Assembly (NCBI RefSeq): GCF_000214665.1
Contig: NC_015572.1
Location: 930,001 to 994,000, forward strand
Source: Methylomonas methanica MC09
Lineage (GTDB): Bacteria > Pseudomonadota > Gammaproteobacteria > Methylococcales > Methylomonadaceae
Reading direction: 5' to 3'
Length of the DNA: 64,000 bases
Every line of letters starts with the position of its first letter. The stretch's first letter is position 1. Under the pieces are notes generated by a model. It made no database searches. It worked only from the letters and a program-made list of their open reading frames with translations, and was not told the origin of the DNA. This document shows positions 19,345-27,451 of this stretch, in pieces. Position numbers and translations under genes: made by a program.

Positions 19345-20760
19345 TTAGTCCTCTATGTCTAATTCCTTCAGTTTGCGAGTCAAGGTGTTTCGGCCGTAGC
19401 CCAGTAATAAAGCGGCTTCATGTTTGCGGCCGTGGGTATGTTGCAGGGCAGTTTGAATCAACAAGGTTTCCACGCTGGCGATGGCCTGTTTGGCGATATC
19501 GTGCTTGCCCGTGGTCAATTGTTGCTTGATCCAACTCTGCAATAGGTCTTCCCAATCGTTTTGTCCTGCTTCGCCTTGCGGTTCGGCCGGGCTTTGACTC
19601 AATTCGGGCGGCAAATCCTCGATATGGATTTCCCGACCCGAGGCCATCACCGTGAGCCAGCGGCAGGTATTTTCCAGTTGACGGACGTTGCCGGGCCAGC
19701 GCAAATTGCTTAAAAAGGTTTCGGCTTCCGGTTTCAGGGTTTTAACTTCAGTACCCAGTTCCCTGGCGCTTTGGTAGAGAAAATGTCGCATCAACAAACC
19801 TATATCCTGCCTGCGTTCGCGCAGGGGGGGGATATGAATGCGGATTACATTCAGGCGATGGAACAAGTCTTCCCGAAATCGGCCCTGCGCGACCAGTACT
19901 TCCAGGTTTTGGTGAGTTGCGGCAATGATGCGGACGTTTACTCTAATGGGGGCATGCGCGCCCACCGGGTAAAACTCGTTGTCCGCCAAGACGCGCAGCA
20001 GGCGGGTTTGCAATTCCGCCGGCATGTCGCCAATTTCATCCAGAAACAGGGTGCCATTGTTGGCCTGCTCGAAGCGGCCGATACGTCTGGCTTGGGCGCC
20101 GGTAAACGCGCCCTTTTCATGGCCGAACAATTCCGATTCCATCAAATCCTTGGGAATGGCCGCCATGTTCAGCGCTACAAAAGGCTGTTGGGAGCGCGGG
20201 CTGTGGCGGTGCAGGGCTTTGGCAACCAATTCCTTGCCGGTGCCGGATTCGCCGTTGATCAGTACCGTAATATGCGAACGGGCAAGCCGGCCGATGGCGC
20301 GGAATACTTCCTGCATGGCGGGTGCTTCGCCGATAATTTCCGGCGTATCGCCCATGCCTTCCGGCGGCGATTGGATATTGTTTTGCTGCTTGCTATGCAG
20401 GCAGGCGCGGTGCACCGTCTCGACCACTTCATTAACGTCGAACGGTTTGGGTAAATATTCGAATGCACCGCCGTGAAATGCCGATACAGCGCTTTCCAAA
20501 TCGGAATGAGCGGTCATGATGATCACCGGCAACGACGGATAATCTTGCTGGATTTTCTTTAACAGTTCAAAGCCGTCCATGCCGGGCATGCGGATATCGG
20601 TAATCAGGACGTGCGGTAAGTCGCGGGCCAATTCTTTTAATAAATCGGCCGCGTTGGAAAAGCAGCGTGTTTCGACGTTGGCTTTTTGCAGGGCTTTTTC
20701 AAGCACCCAGCGTATTGATTTGTCATCATCAACAATCCAGACTTTATCTGGCAGTGGCAT
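19345..20760 (-). CDS. ntrC: Nitrogen regulation response regulator NtrC
   Basis: 471 residues from ATG 20760; GGAG 8 bases upstream makes this start better than the ATG at 20772. Receiver domain with phospho-acceptor Asp55 (VLITDIRMPGMDG), AAA+ sigma-54 activator domain with Walker A GESGTGKE and the sigma-54 contact loop EKGAFTGA, and a C-terminal Fis-type helix-turn-helix (EAALLLGYGRNTLTRKLKEL). It activates RpoN promoters under nitrogen limitation. ntrB lies 47 bp upstream on the same strand. The IS1182 target duplication starts immediately after the stop codon. Confidence 0.95.
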   Translation of the reverse strand: MPLPDKVWIVDDDKSIRWVLEKALQKANVETRCFSNAADLLKELARDLPHVLITDIRMPGMDGFELLKKIQQDYPSLPVIIMTAHSDLESAVSAFHGGAFEYLPKPFDVNEVVETVHRACLHSKQQNNIQSPPEGMGDTPEIIGEAPAMQEVFRAIGRLARSHITVLINGESGTGKELVAKALHRHSPRSQQPFVALNMAAIPKDLMESELFGHEKGAFTGAQARRIGRFEQANNGTLFLDEIGDMPAELQTRLLRVLADNEFYPVGAHAPIRVNVRIIAATHQNLEVLVAQGRFREDLFHRLNVIRIHIPPLRERRQDIGLLMRHFLYQSARELGTEVKTLKPEAETFLSNLRWPGNVRQLENTCRWLTVMASGREIHIEDLPPELSQSPAEPQGEAGQNDWEDLLQSWIKQQLTTGKHDIAKQAIASVETLLIQTALQHTHGRKHEAALLLGYGRNTLTRKLKELDIED

Positions 20761-20807
20761 GATCGTCTCCATATCGTAAGGTAGTCATCATTATCCAAGC
20801 AGGCCCA

Positions 20808-21875
20808 TCAACGGTTGGGTGCTGTTTTTTCGGACTGGTCCATGATGGGCAAAAAAATAGAAAAAACCGTATGTCCGGGTTCGCTTTCGCATTCGATCAA
20901 GCCGTTATGCTGATTGATCAACGATTGAGCGATGGACAGCCCCAGCCCGGTGCCTTCGGCACGGCCGGTAATCATTGGATAAAAAATTTGTCCCATCAAG
21001 CCGGGTTGTATGCCGGGGCCGTTATCGATAATGTCGATTTTAACCGCCAGTTTGTAGAGCTTGCGGCCTATGGTCATATGGCGCTGAATACGGGTTTTTA
21101 GAATAATTTGCCCGGAGGATTGCAGTGCTTGAATGGCATTGCGCACAATGTTCAACAGGGCTTGTATCATTTGGTTTTTGTCCGCGAACAGCTCCGGAAT
21201 ACTGGGGTCGTAATCGGTTTTAAGGCTGATGTTACTGCCGGCTTCCACGGTCACTAAATGTCTGACGCGTTCCAACACTTCATGTATGTTCAGCGGATGT
21301 TTATGGGCCGGTTTATTCGGGCCGAGCATTTTGTCCATCAGCTCCTGCAGTCGATCGGATTCGGCAATGATGATTTGGGTATATTCCTTCAATTCGGCGT
21401 CTTTTAGTTCCAAATCCAACAATTGCGCCGCGCCGCGCAGGCCGCCGAGAGGGTTCTTGATTTCGTGCGCCAGACCGCGCACCAGCATGCGGCTGGTGTT
21501 TTGCTGGGCCAGCAATTGTTCTTCCTTGGTAATGCGCAAATGCCTGTCCACTTGCTGCAGCTCAATCAAAACCTCCGCCAGAATGCCGTTTTCCAGAATC
21601 GGCGTGGCACTCATATTGACCGTGATCGATTGGTTCATGCATTCAAGTATAAGTTCTCTGTCAACCAGCGGTTCGTTTTGGTTCAGGCGCAATAACAGGT
21701 CGCGGAACAGCGAGGGATGGGCGGTTTTAAACAGTTTTTGCGCAAGGTTGCCGACCAAATGCTTTGCGCTGTCGGCAAACAATATCTCGCCGGCAGGATT
21801 GATGTAAGTTAAGCGAAAATCCCGATCGAACAGCAGGATCGCTTCATTGAGATGGTCGAGTATTTTTTTATACAC
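20808..21875 (-). CDS. ntrB: Nitrogen regulation sensor kinase NtrB
   Basis: 355 residues, GTG start at 21875 with a poor ribosome-binding site. N-terminal PAS domain (residues about 5-110), HisKA dimerisation domain with His137 in GLAHEIKNPLGGLRGAAQLL, and HATPase_c domain (NIVRNAIQAL N-box, IDNGPGI G1 box, GTGLGLSIAQ G2 box). It is soluble, as expected, and phosphorylates NtrC; GlnB/GlnK normally control it but neither is in the window. Confidence 0.94.
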   Translation of the reverse strand: MYKKILDHLNEAILLFDRDFRLTYINPAGEILFADSAKHLVGNLAQKLFKTAHPSLFRDLLLRLNQNEPLVDRELILECMNQSITVNMSATPILENGILAEVLIELQQVDRHLRITKEEQLLAQQNTSRMLVRGLAHEIKNPLGGLRGAAQLLDLELKDAELKEYTQIIIAESDRLQELMDKMLGPNKPAHKHPLNIHEVLERVRHLVTVEAGSNISLKTDYDPSIPELFADKNQMIQALLNIVRNAIQALQSSGQIILKTRIQRHMTIGRKLYKLAVKIDIIDNGPGIQPGLMGQIFYPMITGRAEGTGLGLSIAQSLINQHNGLIECESEPGHTVFSIFLPIMDQSEKTAPNR

Positions 21876-22026
21876 AATAACGTAAAGTTTAAGAATGGCT
21901 GCTTAAACTGAAGCAATTAGCACGCCAATCATAAAAATGCGGGGATACGGCCATAGCCGGTTCCGAAAAAGGCTTGCCGAACCAATGTGGTGCGGGTATG
22001 GGTGTGGGTGTCTTGTTATGGTGCGT

Positions 22027-22392
22027 TTAGTCGGCGTTCAGGCCGCATAGTTTTTCCGCGCGCGGGCTTTGAGGTTGGATGCGGCCGTCGGCAAATACCC
22101 GCCATCGGTAGCGCAGCTCCATGGCTTTATTTATCAATACAGCGCGTTCGATATCGTAATAGTCGTCTTCCTGAAACGTACGCCAGCCGATATCCCGCTG
22201 CGAATGGCTTTTTATCGATTTTTCCAACGCTTGATCGACCGTTAGATTATCTTTGCAGACCTGGGTTTTAACTTGTTGGGATGCCTGAATCATATCGAGA
22301 GCCATGCCGGCCTTCGAAAAACCTGCAAGCGAGATCAGGCCCCAAAACAGTGCGATAGCTTTTACAGAAACGGTGTTATTAAATTCGTGCAC
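22027..22392 (-). CDS. Small exported protein between ntrB and amtB
   Basis: 121 residues if started at GTG 22392, which has AGGAG 6 bases upstream; an ATG 16 codons earlier (22440) would overlap the amtB stop but lacks such a site. Signal peptide (VKAIALFWGLISLAGFSKAGMA), then a short mature domain with two cysteines (QVCKDN and KLCGLN) that could form a disulfide. It is probably co-transcribed with amtB, 44 bp upstream. I do not recognise the family; its place in a nitrogen-response cluster is the only hint to function. Confidence 0.65.
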   Translation of the reverse strand: MHEFNNTVSVKAIALFWGLISLAGFSKAGMALDMIQASQQVKTQVCKDNLTVDQALEKSIKSHSQRDIGWRTFQEDDYYDIERAVLINKAMELRYRWRVFADGRIQPQSPRAEKLCGLNAD

Positions 22393-22436
22393 GGCAGGCT
22401 CCTGACTGGGGGTTATAGGCTTAATGGGTGAGCGGT

Positions 22437-23735
22437 TCACAGGTTGTATCCTTGTTCGTTGTGCAGCGATATATCCAGGCCTTCGGTTTCATCGCCGATG
22501 CTGACGCGCAGTCCCAGGGTTTTGTCGAGCAACTTCAAAATGGCAAAGCTCAGTCCGCCGCTCCAGGCGAGTACTGCCAGAACACCGGTTCCTTGAGCAA
22601 TAAGTTGGCCGCTGATGCCGTTTTCCGCAAGGGTGCCGATGCCGCCCAAGGCTTCGGAAGCGAAAAAAGCCGTTAGTAACGAACCAACCATGCCGCCTAC
22701 GCCGTGTATCGCAAATACGTCCAACGTGTCGTCTATGGCAAAGCGGCGCTTGATCCAGTGCAGGCTCAAAAAGCACAAACTGCCCGCCACCAAACCGATA
22801 AATAGTCCGCCTAGCGGAGAGACGAAGCCCGCGGAAGGTGCGATCATGCCCAGACCCGCCACCATGCCGGTAATAAGGCCCAGGCCGCTGGGCTTACCGA
22901 AGCGCCGCCATTCCAGGGTCAGCCACGCCAGGGAGCCGGCTGCGGCACTCATGTGGGTGGACAGCATGGCAATTCCGGCCGCGCCGTTAGCCATTAACGC
23001 GCTGCCGGCGCTGAAGCCGTGCCAGCCCACCCAGAGGATGCCGGCACCCGTCGCCGTCATGGTCAGGTTATGCGGGGGCATGGGTACCTTTGGGAAACCC
23101 CGGCGCGGACCCAGCATCATGGCGGCAACCAAAGCCGCCACTCCGCCGGCGACATGCACCACGATGCCGCCGGCAAAATCCATCACGCCCATTTGCGATA
23201 GCCAGCCGCCGCCCCACATCCAGTGGCAGACCGGTACATAAACCAGCAACTCCCAGCAGGCTACAAACCACAGCAACGCAGAAAACTTCATGCGTTCGGC
23301 GACACCGCCCACGATCAATGCAGGCGCAAAAATCGCGAAGGTCAGGTGGTACATGCAAAAAACGGTTTCCGGCAGATTGTCCTTGACGCTATCGGCGTTA
23401 ATGCCCAGTAAGGAGAATTTCGACAAACCGCCCAGCACGTCTTGCCAACTGCCGCCATCGCTCAATGCCAAGCTGTATCCGCCTAACAACCATAAGACGG
23501 ACACCAAAGACGTAATTGCAAAACACTGCATTAACACCGAAAGCACGTTTTTGGTGCGTACCAGACCGCCATAAAATAAAGCCAACCCGGGAACGGTCAT
23601 AAATAGCACCAACCCCGATGCTGTTAAAATCCAAGCCGTGTCGGCCGCGTTCAACTGATCGGCGCCAGCGATAACTGGCCATGTCGCCAATGCGGAGCAG
23701 GCGATAATGGCGGCGGCGGTGCTGTTTTTCGGCAT
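22437..23735 (-). CDS. amtB: Ammonium transporter AmtB
   Basis: 432 residues from ATG 23735, preceded by GGGAG; a longer frame to 23870 has no start signal. Signal peptide (ATWPVIAGADQ) then about 11 membrane helices. Amt signatures: TASGLVLFMTVPGLALFYGG near residue 35-55 (quoted as given, 20 residues), the twin histidines in GIVVHVAGGVAAL and DVFAIHGVGGMVG that line the ammonia pore. It conducts ammonia across the inner membrane. Unusually no glnK gene is adjacent. An NtrC-box-like palindrome lies 55 bp upstream of the start. Confidence 0.94.
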   Translation of the reverse strand: MPKNSTAAAIIACSALATWPVIAGADQLNAADTAWILTASGLVLFMTVPGLALFYGGLVRTKNVLSVLMQCFAITSLVSVLWLLGGYSLALSDGGSWQDVLGGLSKFSLLGINADSVKDNLPETVFCMYHLTFAIFAPALIVGGVAERMKFSALLWFVACWELLVYVPVCHWMWGGGWLSQMGVMDFAGGIVVHVAGGVAALVAAMMLGPRRGFPKVPMPPHNLTMTATGAGILWVGWHGFSAGSALMANGAAGIAMLSTHMSAAAGSLAWLTLEWRRFGKPSGLGLITGMVAGLGMIAPSAGFVSPLGGLFIGLVAGSLCFLSLHWIKRRFAIDDTLDVFAIHGVGGMVGSLLTAFFASEALGGIGTLAENGISGQLIAQGTGVLAVLAWSGGLSFAILKLLDKTLGLRVSIGDETEGLDISLHNEQGYNL

Positions 23736-24155
23736 ATTTGATCTCCCGGTAAGCGTTATGCCCCAAAATGAGGCGCTATGGCGAGATATTGCACCAATAT
23801 GGTGATATTGGCAATATAATATCGATTCGTCCTTGGGTGGCTTGCTGGCGATGACGATTAAGCGGCACACAAGCGTTGCCTTCGTTGCAACGTGGGATAA
23901 CAGTCTTGTTCTAAGTTAAGCGAAGACGGGGTGAAAGATTGTTGTGCGTCATCGCCGATCTGCAGGCTAAGTAATGGCGGGCTTCGTGCCTGTCATGCAC
24001 GAATATCGGCTAAACCCCGCCCGCTGCTGTACGCGCCTGGTTTAGAGGGGGCTCATTTGGTAATGAGGAAGCTGGAAAAGCGCCCGAATTCACGCTAGCG
24101 CACTGAAAGTTTCGGATAGCGGCTTGGGCGTTATCTAGAACGCAGAGGCTTCTGG
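23736..24155. other. Region between amtB and slyX
   Basis: 420 bp without a gene. The first part is the amtB control region (NtrC-like site at 23790-23806, inside a larger imperfect palindrome ATTGCACCAATA...TATTGGCAAT). From about 23960 to 24110 there are several short complementary segments (for example GCGGGCTT with AACCCCGC) but no structure that I can assign. Confidence 0.4.
23790..23806 (-). promoter_or_regulatory. NtrC-binding-site-like palindrome upstream of amtB
   Basis: TGCACCAATATGGTGAT closely matches the NtrC dyad TGCACCA-N3-TGGTGCA; only the outermost bases of the second half differ. It lies 55 bp upstream of the amtB start, next to the ntrBC genes. No sigma-54 promoter with GG-N10-GC spacing was found between it and the start codon. 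Confidence 0.65.
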
Positions 24156-24362
24156 TTAATAATGCGGAGGCCGCTCATCGATAATCTCCGGATTACGTTC
24201 GGCTTGCGCCAGGCTTTTAATTTTGTCGTGCAGCAGTTTGCAGGTTTCCTCCAGTTTGCCGATTTGCATTTGCTGCTCCGCAACCACGTTGTTCAGCGCT
24301 TGCAGTAAGTCTTCCTGATAAGCTTGTTTAATTTCCAGTTCGATAATACGTTCTTCGCTCAT
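24156..24362 (-). CDS. slyX: SlyX family protein
   Basis: 68 residues from ATG 24362; the frame continues upstream but only this start gives the family length. The sequence begins MSEERIIELEIKQAYQED, is a continuous coiled coil (LNNVVAEQQMQIGKLE) and ends in the characteristic proline-rich ERPPHY tail of SlyX. The function is unknown; the family is common in Gammaproteobacteria. Transcribed divergently from the DUF6763 gene, 120 bp apart. Confidence 0.85.
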   Translation of the reverse strand: MSEERIIELEIKQAYQEDLLQALNNVVAEQQMQIGKLEETCKLLHDKIKSLAQAERNPEIIDERPPHY

Positions 24363-24482
24363 GGCCTGCCGCGGGTTTGTGTGTAAGCCGGATATTCTAA
24401 TGGAATTTTGCCCGGCTGTTGACACGGCCGGAAAGAACTCGGCTATCATACATTCACCATCAACCACAGCGAGGATGCGACA

Positions 24483-24785
24483 ATGACAACGATCACAGAT
24501 CCGGTCATAGGCCGTTGGTATAAAGACTTTGAAAACAACCTCACCTTTAAAGTCGTGGCGATCGACAGCAAAGACGAAACCATTGATGTGCAATACGCTA
24601 ATGGCGACCTGGGTGAGTACGATAACGACGCGTGGTATGCATCGACTTTCGACTTTATCGAAGACCCTGAAGACTGGAGTGCGCCGTTTGACGACCTGGA
24701 GCCCGACGATCTGGGTTACAGCGACCCGGATCGGCACGCCAGACCGGATCAGGAAGATTTGGATATCAGCAATTTTTTGGATTGA
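24483..24785 (+). CDS. DUF6763-like acidic small protein
   Basis: 100 residues, strongly acidic, with no signal peptide. It begins DPVIGRWYKDFENNLTFKVV and continues with a beta-rich N-terminal half (AIDSKDETIDVQYANGDLGE) and an Asp/Glu-rich tail, which fits DUF6763 as I remember it. The function is unknown. ATG 24483 is preceded by GAGGATG. The ATPase gene follows 10 bp later, suggesting an operon. Confidence 0.7.
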   Translation: MTTITDPVIGRWYKDFENNLTFKVVAIDSKDETIDVQYANGDLGEYDNDAWYASTFDFIEDPEDWSAPFDDLEPDDLGYSDPDRHARPDQEDLDISNFLD

Positions 24786-24795
24786 GTAGCCTTAT

Positions 24796-25644
24796 ATGAA
24801 AATGACCCCGCAACAATTTTTGGACTGGGAATCCAAGAGCATTACTCTGCTGGCCATGTCCGGAGCCGGTAAGACCACACTGTCGAGCAAGTTGCCGCGC
24901 GATAAATGGTTCCATTATTCCGGCGATTACCGAATCGGCACCAAGTATCTGGAAGAGCCGATTCTGGACAATATCAAGCAGCAAGCCATGGGCGTACCTT
25001 TTTTGCGGGACTTGCTGAAATCGGACTCTATATATATCTGCAGCAACATCACGGTCGAAAACCTGGCGCCGGTGTCCAGCTTTTTGGGCAAAATTGGCGA
25101 TCCGGCCAAAGGCGGCCTGTCACTGGCCGAATTCAAGCGTCGGCAGGCTTTGCATCATGCCGCCGAAATTGCCGCCATGAACGATGTGCCCGAGTTCATC
25201 CATAAAGCGGAAGCCATTTATGGCTATAAACACTTCATCAACGATGCGGGAGGCAGCGTTTGTGAACTGGATTGCCCGGAAGTGATCGAAAAGTTGGCTG
25301 AGCATACCTTGCTGCTGTACATCAAAATTCCGCCGACTCTGGAGCAAACCATCATCGATCGGGCGAAAAAAGACCCCAAACCGTTGTATTACCGGCCCGA
25401 GTTTGTGGATGAAAAGCTGGCGCTGTTTATGCACGAAAGGGGATTTTCCTCCACCGATCAGATTGATCCGGACGATTTCGTTTGCTGGGTGTTTCCAGAG
25501 TTGTTTAAGGCGCGGGTGCCGCGTTATGAAGCGATTGCCGAGCAATACGGTTACACTGTCGATGGCGATGATGTAGCCAAGGTTCGTAACGAGGACGATT
25601 TTATGCAATTGATTGCGCATGCTATAGCGTGCCAGCAAACCTGA
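24796..25644 (+). CDS. P-loop ATPase/kinase-like protein of unknown function
   Basis: 282 residues. A Walker A motif occurs very early (MSGAGKTTLS at about residues 21-30). The sequence then reads DKWFHYSGDYRIGTKYL and later LLLYIKIPP, resembling small-molecule kinase folds, but no named family is recognised. A conserved-looking NDAGGSVCELD may be catalytic. Likely co-transcribed with the DUF6763 gene upstream and metA 12 bp downstream, so a role connected with methionine or nucleotide metabolism is possible but unproven. Confidence 0.7.
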   Translation: MKMTPQQFLDWESKSITLLAMSGAGKTTLSSKLPRDKWFHYSGDYRIGTKYLEEPILDNIKQQAMGVPFLRDLLKSDSIYICSNITVENLAPVSSFLGKIGDPAKGGLSLAEFKRRQALHHAAEIAAMNDVPEFIHKAEAIYGYKHFINDAGGSVCELDCPEVIEKLAEHTLLLYIKIPPTLEQTIIDRAKKDPKPLYYRPEFVDEKLALFMHERGFSSTDQIDPDDFVCWVFPELFKARVPRYEAIAEQYGYTVDGDDVAKVRNEDDFMQLIAHAIACQQT

Positions 25645-25656
25645 ACAGGATTCGCC

Positions 25657-26724
25657 ATGCCGCCATTAGTCGCTCATACTGATTTACCGACCTTTCAACG
25701 CTTGCATGAAGAGGGAGAGGAAATTCTCACCCCGGATCGCGCCAGTCATCAATGCATACGCGAATTGCATATAGGTTTGCTGAATATTATGCCGGATGCT
25801 GCCTTGGAAGCCACCGAGCGGCAGTTTTTCCGTTTGGTGGGAGCCTGCAATCAGATTGCTCAGTTTCATGTACATCCTTTTACTATCGGCGGGCTGGAGA
25901 GAAACTCCGCGGCCAGGGTGCATATTCAGCGTTATTACGAAAGCTTTGAACAAATCAAACAGGATGGTCTGGATGCGCTGATTATCAGTGGCGCCAATGT
26001 CACTCACGACCATTTGCAGGACGAAGCTTTTTGGGAGCCTTTAACCGAAGTGTTCGAATGGGCCAAGCAGAATGTGACTTCCGTACTCTGTTCCTGTTTG
26101 GCTACCCATGCGCTAATACAAAGTTGTTACGGCGTCGAACGTACCCGCCTGCCTGAAAAGCGCTGGGGGGTGTTTTCGCATAAAGTCGTGGATAAGCAGC
26201 ATCCTTTGATGGCGGAAATCAACACGCGCTTCGATGTGCCGCATTCGCGCTTTAACGAAGTTTTTCAGGCCGACATGGAAAAACACGGCTTGAAAGTATT
26301 GGTAGCTAGCGAGGAGGCCGGTGTGCACTTGGCCGTGAGTCCCGATGGTTTTCGCATCGTGTTCTTTCAAGGTCATCCGGAATACGACGACATTAGTCTG
26401 TTAAAGGAATATAAACGCGAGGTGCTGCGCTATTATAACGACGAGCGGGCCGATTATCCGCCGTTTCCCGATCATTATTTCGATGCCGGTGTGCAAAAAA
26501 TGCTGGCCGATTATGCGGGCAGGGTCATACTCGCCAAGGCGAAGGGTAAGCCGTTGGAGCCTCTGCCGGAAGCGGAAATTATCCCTCATCTCGATATTAC
26601 CTGGCGCGATTCGGCCAAAGCGGTATTTAATAACTGGCTAGGCAAGGTTTATCAAATAACCAACGAAGATCGGCGCTTACCATTCATGGACGGCATCGAC
26701 CCGGAAAACCCGTTGGGCTTATAA
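25657..26724 (+). CDS. metA: Homoserine O-succinyltransferase (MetA family)
   Basis: 355 residues; ATG with AGGA 7 bases upstream. A glutamine-amidotransferase-like fold that acylates homoserine in methionine synthesis. Family segments: HIGLLNIMPDAALEATERQF, the nucleophile Cys147 in CSCLATHA and the catalytic His240 in FFQGHPEYD. It is longer than the E. coli enzyme (309 residues) because of a C-terminal extension. Acetyl versus succinyl specificity cannot be settled by eye. The deaminase gene starts on the base after its stop codon. Confidence 0.9.
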   Translation: MPPLVAHTDLPTFQRLHEEGEEILTPDRASHQCIRELHIGLLNIMPDAALEATERQFFRLVGACNQIAQFHVHPFTIGGLERNSAARVHIQRYYESFEQIKQDGLDALIISGANVTHDHLQDEAFWEPLTEVFEWAKQNVTSVLCSCLATHALIQSCYGVERTRLPEKRWGVFSHKVVDKQHPLMAEINTRFDVPHSRFNEVFQADMEKHGLKVLVASEEAGVHLAVSPDGFRIVFFQGHPEYDDISLLKEYKREVLRYYNDERADYPPFPDHYFDAGVQKMLADYAGRVILAKAKGKPLEPLPEAEIIPHLDITWRDSAKAVFNNWLGKVYQITNEDRRLPFMDGIDPENPLGL

Positions 26725-27189
26725 ATGCACGCGGACTTTTTGCGGCAGGCGGTTGAGTTGGCATGCGACAATGTCGCGAACGGCGGTGGGCCGTTCGGCG
26801 CTTTGGTGGTAAAAGATCAATGTGTTACCGCCAGCAGCGGAAACCGGGTCACGCCCAATCTGGATCCCACCGCGCATGCCGAAGTCATGGCTATCCGGCT
26901 GGCCTGCCAACGTTTGGGCGATTTTCAATTGACCGATTGCACCCTATATACCAGTTGCGAGCCTTGCCCGATGTGCCTGGGGGCGATTTATTGGGCTCGC
27001 TTACAATCAGTGTATTTTGCCTGCAATCGTTTCGACGCTGCCGCAGCCGGTTTCGACGACAGCTTTATCTACGATGAAATTCCCAAATTACCGGCCGAGC
27101 GAAGTATTACCATGCATTACATTGATTTGGCCGCGGCTGTTTCTCCGTTTCAGGCTTGGAGTCGGTTGGAAAGCAAAATACGGTATTAA
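26725..27189 (+). CDS. Guanine deaminase-like nucleoside/nucleobase deaminase
   Basis: 154 residues of the cytidine deaminase fold. Zinc-binding motifs HAEVMAIR (His and catalytic Glu) and PCPMC are present, with SCEPCPMCLGAIYWARL as in the Bacillus GuaD type. Length and the C-terminal region (QAWSRLESKIRY) agree better with guanine deaminase than with tRNA adenosine deaminase, but this is not certain. It directly abuts metA, so it is likely translationally coupled. Confidence 0.8.
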   Translation: MHADFLRQAVELACDNVANGGGPFGALVVKDQCVTASSGNRVTPNLDPTAHAEVMAIRLACQRLGDFQLTDCTLYTSCEPCPMCLGAIYWARLQSVYFACNRFDAAAAGFDDSFIYDEIPKLPAERSITMHYIDLAAAVSPFQAWSRLESKIRY

Positions 27190-27251
27190 TGAATCCGTTG
27201 ACCGGCTGGGTCTATTAAGCGGCGATTGCTTCGGCGGTGAGTTTGTCATCT

Positions 27252-27273
27252 CTGCCAATTCCGGCAGGCTTTT
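27252..27273 (+). terminator. Weak stem-loop after the deaminase gene
   Basis: CTGCC and GGCAG form a 5-bp stem (6 with a wobble) with a 6-base loop, followed by GCTTTT. A weak candidate terminator 62 bp after the deaminase stop. Confidence 0.35.
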
Positions 27274-27403
27274 GAAGTGCTGTTTTCTATATAAGCTATT
27301 GAATAGTATCTAATTTGCTTGTGTTGTCAATTTTGTCAGGCGTACGGGTTATATTGTGCTATATAGCGGCTTAACTTGTTGACTTATATGGTATTTATCT
27401 TTT

Positions 27404-27419
27404 TGGCATTTTATTGGCT
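27404..27419 (+). promoter_or_regulatory. Sigma-54 (RpoN)-like promoter
   Basis: TGGCATTTTATTGGCT has GG and GC separated by exactly 10 bases, with a good -24 element (TGGCAT) and a weaker -12 (TGGCT). Transcription would start about 20 bp before the PEP-CTERM gene at 27452. It is the second PEP-CTERM gene in the window with such a site. Confidence 0.45.
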
Positions 27420-27451
27420 TAATTCCGTGAAATTAATATGGAATGGTGTCA

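Noticed and set aside
24040..24130. Cobalamin-riboswitch-like sequence GAGGAAGCTGG...GCGCACTG
   Set aside because: Some words resemble the B12 box region but the conserved core around GCCACTG and the expected pairing are missing, and no cobalamin gene follows.
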